Origin: an uncultured Bacteroidota bacterium
GTDB lineage: Bacteria > Bacteroidota > Bacteroidia > Chitinophagales > Chitinophagaceae
Assembly: GCA_946479615.1 (NCBI GenBank)
Contig: CAMLGR010000034.1
Location: forward strand, 1-34,236
Direction: 5' to 3'
Length of the DNA: 34,236 nt
The notes below the pieces were generated by a model. That model was not told the origin of the DNA. It ran no database searches and saw only the letters and a list, made by a program, of their open reading frames with translations. Shown here piece by piece: positions 26,015 through 32,373 of the stretch. The translations under genes were made by a program, and so were the position numbers. Each line of letters opens with the position of its first letter. The first letter of the stretch is position 1.

Positions 26015-26304
26015 GAATTTCTAAACTTTTATACATTTTCCTTCTTGTCGCTATGTTGCTGCCATTTTCGGCTAATAGCGGAAGTTGTTCAGGCGGGGCC
26101 AATTGCACGGCCTGCTCTTCCTGCAATTATTGCGGACATTGCGCAAAAAGAGGTGGCACATGCAGTGTTTGCCATCATGGCAAATATTCCTCTGGTAATT
26201 ATTCAGGAAATAGTATCCCACGATTCTGGTGGTTTATAATTGCTGGATTTATTCTGTACCTGATGTATACATCAAAAAAGGACAGCAAGAATAATAACAA
26301 ATAA
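26011..26304 (+). CDS. Cys-rich secreted/membrane miniprotein
   Basis: 97 residues: signal peptide (LLYIFLLVAMLLPFSANS), then eight Cys within 30 residues in the order CX5CX2CX2CX2CX2CX6CX2C followed by HH, a Gly/Ser/Tyr stretch, one TM helix (WWFIIAGFILYLMYT) and a Lys/Asn-rich end. The Cys/His cluster could bind metal or form disulfides outside the membrane. It is translationally coupled to the channel gene and may be a channel cap or redox/metal sensor; that role is inference. Confidence 0.8.
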   Translation: MRISKLLYIFLLVAMLLPFSANSGSCSGGANCTACSSCNYCGHCAKRGGTCSVCHHGKYSSGNYSGNSIPRFWWFIIAGFILYLMYTSKKDSKNNNK

Positions 26305-26393
26305 TCTCATAAGCATTAAGAGGAGGAATAAGCGCTACGGATGATCTCCAGCAGGCCTTAGGGCAGCAGAAATATTCCATCATTTAATATCAA

Positions 26394-26424
26394 CAAAAAA
26401 GCCCCTGTAGGTCAGGAGCTTCCA
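26394..26424 (-). terminator. rho-independent terminator of the tmRNA gene
   Basis: On the minus strand: AAGCTCCTG-ACCTA-CAGGGGCTT followed by six T. Starts a few bases after the tmRNA 3' end. Confidence 0.9.
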
Positions 26425-26429
26425 TTTCG

Positions 26430-26802
26430 TGGAGCTGGCGGGAATCGAACCCGCGTCCAAACATATTCGCCGAAAGCTTTCTACATGCTTATACCGGTTT
26501 GATTGTTTCGGGAAATAACTGGAAAACCGATCGACCTATTATTTTCTTAGCTGTATAGTCTTAAGCAACCGTCACAGCCTTCGGTTGCAGCATCCTGTAT
26601 TTGTTTTGAGTCGGCGGCTGAGCATGGTAACAGAACAACCGGCTCTGCGGCCCTAATGACTAACTAATCACTGATTAGGCAGCCATGGCATACTGAGTAT
26701 TGCCATTTGAGTTTTGAATATTCAGATTTACGTGCTAATTATCCAACGCACGGCATGCTTACACTCTCAAAGATCTATGCTGTCAAAACCTGTACAGCCC
26801 CC
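26430..26802 (-). ncRNA. ssrA: tmRNA (SsrA)
   Basis: Transfer-messenger RNA for rescue of stalled ribosomes. The 5' end GGGGGCTG (26802) pairs with the 3' end CAGCTCC plus discriminator A (26430); CCA is not encoded. The T-arm GGTTCGATTCCCGCC is standard, and the 5' side has the expected ACAGGTTTTGACAGCAT. The tag frame reads ...GNTQYAMAA and stops at TAA (26677-26675); the resume codon cannot be fixed by eye. Length about 373 nt. The 3' end points at the accessory block, a favoured integration site in many bacteria, but no integrase or repeated att copy was found. Confidence 0.95.
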
Positions 26803-26810
26803 AGAGAAAT

Positions 26811-26903
26811 GTAGAATGCAGAATGTAAAATCTAAAATGTAAAACTGTACAACTCTAAGACTGACCAACTTTTACATTTTAGATTTTATATTCTACATTT
26901 TAC
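26811..26903. repeat. 34-bp-arm inverted repeat between rseP and ssrA
   Basis: Arms 26811-26844 and 26870-26903 match at 31 of 34 positions around a 25-nt loop. The arms are made of reiterated GTA-GAAT / GTAAAAT / CTAAAAT words. The right arm ends 2 bp after the rseP stop codon, so a transcript-end or mRNA-stabilising hairpin is likely. Confidence 0.85.
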
Positions 26904-26905
26904 AT

Positions 26906-28258
26906 TTATTTAAATAACCTGAAAATATCCAGTCCCAACGCATATGCCATCAATCCCAATAATAGTACCATTCCTGCCAACTGCGCATATTCCATGAATT
27001 TATCACTTGGCTTACGGCCCGTAATCATTTCAATCAGGGTGAATAAAGCATGCCCACCGTCCAACGCAGGGATCGGAAGAATATTCATGAACGCAAGAAT
27101 AATCGAAAATAAAGCTGTCATCGTCCAGAAACGGCGCCAGTCCCACTCACCACCGAATGTTTTACCAATACTGATCACACTTCCCAGGTTCTCGCTTACC
27201 TTATGTTCCTTCGACGTGAATAATAACCGTATTCCCTGGATATAATCACCCAGCCTGTCAATACCATATTTCACACCCGCCGGGATAGATTCAAAGAATC
27301 CATAGTTCTTTTTCTCCGAACCTAAGATCTCGTATTCATCCAGCATCTCCACTGAAGTAGCTGTATTCTTATCCGTCTTTACTTTTACATTGACAGTATC
27401 CTTGTTGTTACGCAGCAGGCTGATCGTGATCACTGTGTCTTTCATATCTTTCTTCGCTTCTACATAATCCTCCCAGTAAGAAAAATATTTTCCATTCACA
27501 CCGATCACCTTATCATTCGGCATCATCCTGCCTTCTACATACGTTACTTTTTTATCATCCTTGATAATCGCTGGTATACGCGGAGCTACAAATCCCTGTA
27601 ATTGATTTTTGGTGAGTTTACTGATAAATCCATCAGGCAAAGCGATAACCGTATCTTTTCCATCACGCTGTATACCTAATGTAGCAGCCTTCGAACTCAA
27701 CAAAATATCTTTCGACAAACTATTAAAATATACCAGTGGCTTTCCATTTACAGTCGTGATCAAATCACCGTCACGCAAACCCGCCGATGTAGCGAGTGAA
27801 TCCGTACTTACACCATAGGTCATATTTTTAACCGGCAATCTTTCTTCTCCCCAAACAAAAAGGATCATTGCAAAGAGTACCAGCGCCAGTACAAAGTTGA
27901 TGATCACACCACCAAGCATAATGATCAGACGCTGCCAGGCCGGCTTTGCCCTGAATTCATAAGGCTGTGCCGGTAGTTTCATGGCTTCTTTATCCATGCT
28001 CTCATCGATCATACCGGAGATCTTTACATAACCACCCAATGGCACCCAGCCAATACCATATTCAATATCACCGATCTTCTTTTTCCATAAAGAAAACCAG
28101 GGATTAAAGAACAGGTAAAATTTCTCTACGCGGCAGCCAAACCAGCGAGCTGTCAGAAAATGTCCCAGTTCATGCAATACGATCAATATTGAAAACGCCA
28201 GGATAAACTGACCCAGGTTGGCAGCAAATGACGCCCAGTTGAATGCTAATAATACCAT
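26906..28258 (-). CDS. rseP: RIP metalloprotease RseP (site-2 protease)
   Basis: Intramembrane zinc protease of 450 residues. The metal site HELGH is at 29-33, the second half of the active site is NILPIPALDGGHALF in the last TM region, and WVPLGGYVKISGM is the family loop. PDZ modules lie between (AGLRDGDLITTVNGKPLVYF and PNDKVIGVNGKYFSYWED). In Bacteroidota it likely cleaves anti-sigma factors in envelope stress signalling. It sits downstream of dxr on the same strand, a frequent arrangement, separated by a 248-bp spacer with an inverted repeat. Confidence 0.97.
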   Translation of the reverse strand: MVLLAFNWASFAANLGQFILAFSILIVLHELGHFLTARWFGCRVEKFYLFFNPWFSLWKKKIGDIEYGIGWVPLGGYVKISGMIDESMDKEAMKLPAQPYEFRAKPAWQRLIIMLGGVIINFVLALVLFAMILFVWGEERLPVKNMTYGVSTDSLATSAGLRDGDLITTVNGKPLVYFNSLSKDILLSSKAATLGIQRDGKDTVIALPDGFISKLTKNQLQGFVAPRIPAIIKDDKKVTYVEGRMMPNDKVIGVNGKYFSYWEDYVEAKKDMKDTVITISLLRNNKDTVNVKVKTDKNTATSVEMLDEYEILGSEKKNYGFFESIPAGVKYGIDRLGDYIQGIRLLFTSKEHKVSENLGSVISIGKTFGGEWDWRRFWTMTALFSIILAFMNILPIPALDGGHALFTLIEMITGRKPSDKFMEYAQLAGMVLLLGLMAYALGLDIFRLFK

Positions 28259-28386
28259 AATCCCTTCTGTGGTTAATACAATTTTAAAGACGGCAAATAT
28301 CTGTCAAATATCGCTGATTCTAAGGCCCCCTGTCAATTATTTGAATTTCTTAAGATTTTGCACCCGGAGCGGGTTGAGGGAGACTA

Positions 28387-28497
28387 ACGTTTAAGGGTTT
28401 AAGAGTTTAATGGTTCTTACGGCTGAAATGATCTGGCAGGTATGAATTTTCATTTATCACCACCCTTAACCCTTTAAACCATAAAATCCTTAAACGT
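28387..28497. repeat. inverted repeat of GTTTAAGG-type words between dxr and rseP
   Basis: Arms 28387-28416 and 28468-28497 match at 24 of 30 positions, starting with ACGTTTAAGG. The left arm is a run of TTTAA words. It ends 10 bp from the dxr stop codon. Confidence 0.7.
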
Positions 28498-28506
28498 CTT
28501 AACCGA

Positions 28507-29673
28507 TTACAAACTGATCAAATCAGCCGCATAAGTCCTTGCTTCTCCGTCGCTTTCAAAATACTCTTCGAGTGTGGGAGATTTGATGAACGGGACCTTG
28601 TGCATTGTTTTTTCAATCACATCCGTCATATCCAGGAAGTTGATACGGTTGCGTAAAAACGCATAGACCGCTATTTCATTGGCTGCATTGAGCACCGAAG
28701 GAAGATTACCCCCTTTTTGCAGCGCTTCTATGGCCAGTACAAGGTTCTTGAATGTACGCAGATCAGGCTCCTCAAACGTCAATGAACTCACTTTTTTGAA
28801 ATCATACCGGGGGAAGTTGTTCGGCAATCTTTTTGGGAAACCCAGTGCATATTGTATCGGCAGTTTCATGTCCGGCAATCCCATCTGCGCCTTGATACTT
28901 CCATCTTCGAATTGCACCATGCTATGAATGATACTTTGCGGATGCACGACTACCTGGATCTGGTCGGGATGAAGATTGAAAAGCCATTTCGCTTCGATCA
29001 TCTCCAATCCTTTATTCATTAACGTCGCTGAATCGATCGTGATCTTGGCTCCCATGCTCCAGTTGGGATGCTGCAAAGCGTGTTCTCGTTTTACATTGAC
29101 AAGATAATTAGGTTTGCGTCCCAGGAAAGGGCCGCCCGATGCGGTCAGTATTATTTTTTCGATCTTATTTCTTGTTTCACCAACGAGACATTGAAAAATT
29201 GCGGAATGTTCTGAATCAACCGGTATCACCGGTACTCTTTTCTCTACCGCCCTGCGCATGACAATATCACCTGCTACTACCAATGTTTCTTTATTCGCCA
29301 GCGCTACTGCTTTACCAATATCGATAGCTTTTAACGTAGGACGTAATCCTGCATATCCAACGATAGCAGCCAGCATCAGGTCATAACAATCGATACCTGC
29401 TGCTTCTTCCAGTGCTTTTTCACCGGCAAATACTTTTATATCGGTACCAGCTAATGCTTCTTTTACTTTCAGGTATTTTTTTTCTTCCCCGATCACTACA
29501 ATATTGGGATCAAACTTAAACGCCTGCTCGATAAGCAATGCGTCGTTGCTATGCGCGGTCAATATCTCGGCAGAGAATTTATCCGGGTTAGCAGCAATCA
29601 CTTCCAGGGCCTGGCAGCCAACGGAACCGGTTGAGCCAAAGATGGCAATGCGACGTAATTGTTGATCAGACAT
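28507..29673 (-). CDS. dxr: 1-deoxy-D-xylulose-5-phosphate reductoisomerase
   Basis: NADPH- and metal-dependent second step of the MEP isoprenoid pathway, giving 2-C-methyl-D-erythritol 4-phosphate. 388 residues, normal length. NADPH motif FGSTGSVGCQALEVI at the N-terminus; substrate/metal segments PVDSEHSAIFQCL, ILTASGGPFLG, HPNWSMGAKITIDSATLMN followed by KGLEMIEAKWLF, and VHPQSIIHSMVQFEDGS; C-terminal helical domain with PSVLNAANEIAVYAFL. Also called ispC. It sits between the GH3-like gene and rseP, all on one strand. Confidence 0.98.
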   Translation of the reverse strand: MSDQQLRRIAIFGSTGSVGCQALEVIAANPDKFSAEILTAHSNDALLIEQAFKFDPNIVVIGEEKKYLKVKEALAGTDIKVFAGEKALEEAAGIDCYDLMLAAIVGYAGLRPTLKAIDIGKAVALANKETLVVAGDIVMRRAVEKRVPVIPVDSEHSAIFQCLVGETRNKIEKIILTASGGPFLGRKPNYLVNVKREHALQHPNWSMGAKITIDSATLMNKGLEMIEAKWLFNLHPDQIQVVVHPQSIIHSMVQFEDGSIKAQMGLPDMKLPIQYALGFPKRLPNNFPRYDFKKVSSLTFEEPDLRTFKNLVLAIEALQKGGNLPSVLNAANEIAVYAFLRNRINFLDMTDVIEKTMHKVPFIKSPTLEEYFESDGEARTYAADLISL

Positions 29674-29683
29674 ATTTATTGAA

Positions 29684-29773
29684 GTACGATGTTAGATGTA
29701 CGATGTCCGCCAGTTTGTATGTGCAGACATTTCTTTTAACAGAATGCCGTACATCGTACATCTGACACCGTAC
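29684..29773. repeat. inverted repeat of GTACGATGT words between the GH3-like gene and dxr
   Basis: Arms 29684-29706 and 29751-29773 match at 21 of 23 positions; each arm itself contains GTACGATGT-type units repeated. It nearly fills the 101-bp spacer, ending 2 bp from the upstream gene's stop. Confidence 0.85.
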
Positions 29774-29774
29774 A

Positions 29775-31271
29775 TTATTTTTCTTTCCATTTTTCCAGTT
29801 CATCCGCGATCTTACGGTCATTGCTCAACCGCGGCACTTTATTCTGTCCCCCCAATTTACCAACGGATTTCATATAATCAATAAAACCATTTTTCCGGAC
29901 CGGTGTCAGTTTCAGTGGCGTCAGGATGTTTCCGCTGACCAGGTCATCGTAATATACATTTTTGTTGCGCAGATAATGATCCAGTCTGACCGCAAATTGA
30001 TTAATATCCCGTGGCTTGTTGTCGAATTCGACAAACCATTCATGATATGACTTCCCTTCTCCATCACTTACAAAAGGAGCCACGGTGAATTCGGTAATAT
30101 GCACATTTTCTTCTTCGGCTGCTTTCAATAAGCTGTATTCCACTTCTTCCCCGATAACGTGTTCGCCAAAAGCGGAAATAAAATGCTTGGTCCGGCCGGT
30201 CACCACCAGTCGATAAGGATTCGTAGAAACAAATTTTACCGTATCCCCGATATTATAGCCCCAGAGCCCGGCGTTGCTGTTAATGATCATCGCATAGTTC
30301 TCTCCCACTTTCACATCACGTAAAGATAAACGTGTCGGGTTCTCATTATAGATTTCACCAGCGGGCACAAATTCAAAAAAGATCCCGCTGTTGGTATTTA
30401 ATAAAAGTCCTTCGGCTTCCTGCGAATCCTGGAAAGCAAAAAAACCTTCCGAGGCCGGGAATGTTTCAATGCCATCTATTTTTTTCCCGATACTGTCTAT
30501 CAGTTTGGCTTTGTAAGGATCAAAGTTTACCCCACCGTAAACCATCACGGAGAACTGTGGAAATATATCTTTGATCTTTTTGCCTGTGCGTTTCATCAAT
30601 TCATCAAAATACATCTGCATCCAGGGCGGTATGCCACTGATCAGGGTCATATCCTTATTGATGGTCTCGTCGACAATTTTATTGAGCTTGGTTTCCCAGT
30701 CCTCGATACAATTTGTTTCATAAGAAGGAAGCTGGTTGGTCCGCAAATAACCCGGCACATGGTGGTTCACGATACCGCTAAGCCGGCCCGTAGGTATACC
30801 GGCGATCCTTTCCAGGACAGGCGAACCGGACAAAAAGATCATTTTTCCATCTGCAAAATCCGTGTTACCGGTTTCCGCCATATAACAAAGCAGGGCATTG
30901 CGGGCACTGTTAATATGGTTGGGGATGGATTCCTTGGTGATCGGGATATATTTGGTGCCGCTGGTGGTGCCGGAAGTTTTAGCGAAATAGATAGGCTTTC
31001 CCTTCCATAATACGTTGTGTTTACCTTCTTTAATGAGTTCTATAAAGGGTTTTAGCTGCTCATAATCCCGGATGGGGACCGCCTGGCGGAATTCGTCGTA
31101 CCCGTTGACCTTGTCCAGCCCGGCCTGTTTGCCAAAATCGGTACTTTTGCCCGTTTTGAGGAGCATTTTCAGAGTATTCTCCTGGTCTTCCACCGCAGTG
31201 GACATCCCTTTCCGGATACCTTTATATATATAGGAAGCAAAGGGTTTTGCTAAAAAAGACTTGATTTTCAT
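29775..31271 (-). CDS. GH3 auxin-responsive promoter family (acyl-adenylating) protein
   Basis: 498 residues from ATG 31271. Member of the ANL-like adenylating enzymes related to plant GH3 acyl-acid-amido synthetases. ATP motif FAKTSGTTSGTKYIPIT, second motif VYGGVNFDPY, FPASEGFFAFQ (equivalent of the YxSSE motif), GYNIGDTVKFV, and the C-terminal motif VVTGRTKHFISAFGEHV. The bacterial substrate is unknown. A perfect -7 element (TATCTTTG on this strand) lies at 31302-31295, overlapping an alternative GTG start at 31295, so the ATG is chosen. Confidence 0.9.
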   Translation of the reverse strand: MKIKSFLAKPFASYIYKGIRKGMSTAVEDQENTLKMLLKTGKSTDFGKQAGLDKVNGYDEFRQAVPIRDYEQLKPFIELIKEGKHNVLWKGKPIYFAKTSGTTSGTKYIPITKESIPNHINSARNALLCYMAETGNTDFADGKMIFLSGSPVLERIAGIPTGRLSGIVNHHVPGYLRTNQLPSYETNCIEDWETKLNKIVDETINKDMTLISGIPPWMQMYFDELMKRTGKKIKDIFPQFSVMVYGGVNFDPYKAKLIDSIGKKIDGIETFPASEGFFAFQDSQEAEGLLLNTNSGIFFEFVPAGEIYNENPTRLSLRDVKVGENYAMIINSNAGLWGYNIGDTVKFVSTNPYRLVVTGRTKHFISAFGEHVIGEEVEYSLLKAAEEENVHITEFTVAPFVSDGEGKSYHEWFVEFDNKPRDINQFAVRLDHYLRNKNVYYDDLVSGNILTPLKLTPVRKNGFIDYMKSVGKLGGQNKVPRLSNDRKIADELEKWKEK

Positions 31272-31294
31272 ATTGCGTTGAGGGCCTTGACCCA

Positions 31295-31302
31295 CAAAGA
31301 TA
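31295..31302 (-). promoter_or_regulatory. TAnnTTTG -7 element of the GH3-like gene
   Basis: TATCTTTG on the minus strand, 23 bp upstream of ATG 31271. It supports that start and a short leader. Confidence 0.6.
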
Positions 31303-31357
31303 ACGGAAGGTAGGGCAAACAGGGGGGTATTTGGCCATTTAAAACTTTGATTTTCCG

Positions 31358-31388
31358 CTTGTCGGTTAGAAATTTACCCTTACCTTTG
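31358..31388 (+). promoter_or_regulatory. rplU promoter (CTTG-N19-TACCTTTG)
   Basis: -33 TTG (31359-31361) and -7 TACCTTTG (31381-31388) at the expected spacing; the start codon follows 18 bp later. Confidence 0.75.
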
Positions 31389-31406
31389 CATCCCTAATTT
31401 TAGACT

Positions 31407-31706
31407 ATGATAGCAGTAATAAAAATCGCCGGACAGCAGTTCAAAGTGGAAAAAGACCAGACTTTATACGTTCCGCACCTGGAAGGTAAAGCCGGAGACA
31501 AGCTTGATCTTGAAGTTTTGCTGGCCGAAGCCGATGGCAAGTTGTCTGTAGGATCTTCTTTGAAGACCAAAGTAAAAGCAGAGATCGTTGATCATGTAAA
31601 AGGTGATACGGTGATTGCTTACAAACAGAAAAGAAGAAAGGGCTTTCATAAAAAGAAAGGCCATCGTACTGCGTATACAAAGATCAAAGTAACAAGCATC
31701 GCTTAA
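31407..31706 (+). CDS. rplU: 50S ribosomal protein L21
   Basis: 99 residues. Starts MIAVIKIAGQQFKVEKDQTL, the L21 hallmark (xAVIxxGGKQYxVxxGD; here AGQQF). The C-terminal part YKQKRRKGFHKKKGHRTAYT is the rRNA-binding basic segment. Followed by rpmA, the universal order, after a 73-bp spacer with an inverted repeat. Confidence 0.98.
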   Translation: MIAVIKIAGQQFKVEKDQTLYVPHLEGKAGDKLDLEVLLAEADGKLSVGSSLKTKVKAEIVDHVKGDTVIAYKQKRRKGFHKKKGHRTAYTKIKVTSIA

Positions 31707-31723
31707 TTAAATTCCAAACAATA

Positions 31724-31759
31724 AAATATCAAATCTCAGCTGTCTGAAGTTTGATATTT
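31724..31759. repeat. inverted repeat in the rplU-rpmA spacer
   Basis: Perfect 10-bp arms AAATATCAAA (31724-31733) / TTTGATATTT (31750-31759), 16-nt loop; the right arm continues as a second GATATTT unit. Same style as the other word-type hairpins. Confidence 0.7.
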
Positions 31760-31779
31760 GATATTTAAAATTTATACTC

Positions 31780-32040
31780 ATGGCACACAAGAAAGGTGAA
31801 GGTAGCGTAAAGAATGGTCGTGATTCACAAAGCAAACGTCTTGGCGTTAAGATCTTCGGTGGCCAACCTGCTGTTGCAGGTAGTATCATCGTTCGTCAAC
31901 GTGGTACCGTTTATCATCCTGGTAAAAATGTTGGTGTTGGAAAAGACTATACTTTGTTCGCATTAAGCGATGGTGTAGTTGAATTTCGCAAAGGAAGAAA
32001 CGACAGAACTTATGTTTCTGTTGCTAGTGTAGAAGCATAA
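31780..32040 (+). CDS. rpmA: 50S ribosomal protein L27
   Basis: 86 residues. [20 protein letters not shown] followed by [20 protein letters not shown] and [20 protein letters not shown] is a full L27. The N-terminus is the mature type starting AHKKG, with no Firmicutes-style cleaved extension. Confidence 0.99.
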   Translation: MAHKKGEGSVKNGRDSQSKRLGVKIFGGQPAVAGSIIVRQRGTVYHPGKNVGVGKDYTLFALSDGVVEFRKGRNDRTYVSVASVEA

Positions 32041-32079
32041 CTCATTACCAGTGAGGCCATTTTTGTGAAAAAATGTTTG

Positions 32080-32111
32080 GTTAGTATAAAATAATTATTA
32101 TTTTTACTAAC
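32080..32111. repeat. AT-rich hairpin upstream of the Lys/Ala-rich gene
   Basis: GTTAGTA...TACTAAC with the inner pairs continuing (about 14 bp with one bulge, loop TTA). TTTTACTAA occurs in its right arm (32102-32110) and again at 32121-32129. It may end the ribosomal transcript or bind a regulator of the next gene. Confidence 0.5.
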
Positions 32112-32147
32112 GATAACCCATTTTACTAAACATTAAATTCAACAAAA

Positions 32148-32234
32148 ATGGCAACAAAGAAAAAAGCAGCTAAGAAAAAAGCAGCTCCAAAAAAGAAAGC
32201 AGCTAAGAAAAAAGCAGCTAAGAAAAAGAAATAA
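32148..32234 (+). CDS. 28-aa Lys/Ala-rich histone-H1-like peptide
   Basis: MATKKKAAKKKAAPKKKAAK followed by KKAAKKKK: four KKKAA-type repeats with one Pro. It resembles the AAKK tails of bacterial histone-like proteins (HctA/H1-like) but stands alone. The A-rich leader (AACAAAA before ATG) and a strong terminator 26 bp after the stop argue for a real, highly expressed gene. The likely role is nucleic-acid compaction or ribosome/rRNA charge shielding. Confidence 0.75.
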   Translation: MATKKKAAKKKAAPKKKAAKKKAAKKKK

Positions 32235-32260
32235 GTTTACATTTCTTAGAAGTAATAAGG

Positions 32261-32287
32261 AGTCCCGGTTCATCCGGGACTTTTTTT
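32261..32287 (+). terminator. rho-independent terminator after the Lys/Ala-rich gene
   Basis: Perfect 8-bp stem AGTCCCGG / CCGGGACT, loop TTCAT, seven T. Confidence 0.93.
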
Positions 32288-32373
32288 ATGCCCTCCTCTC
32301 AAACCCTTGCCAGCAAAGGGTTTCATCCATTTACATCTTCTCCGGAATTACAAGTATTTCTTACCTTGCAGGC

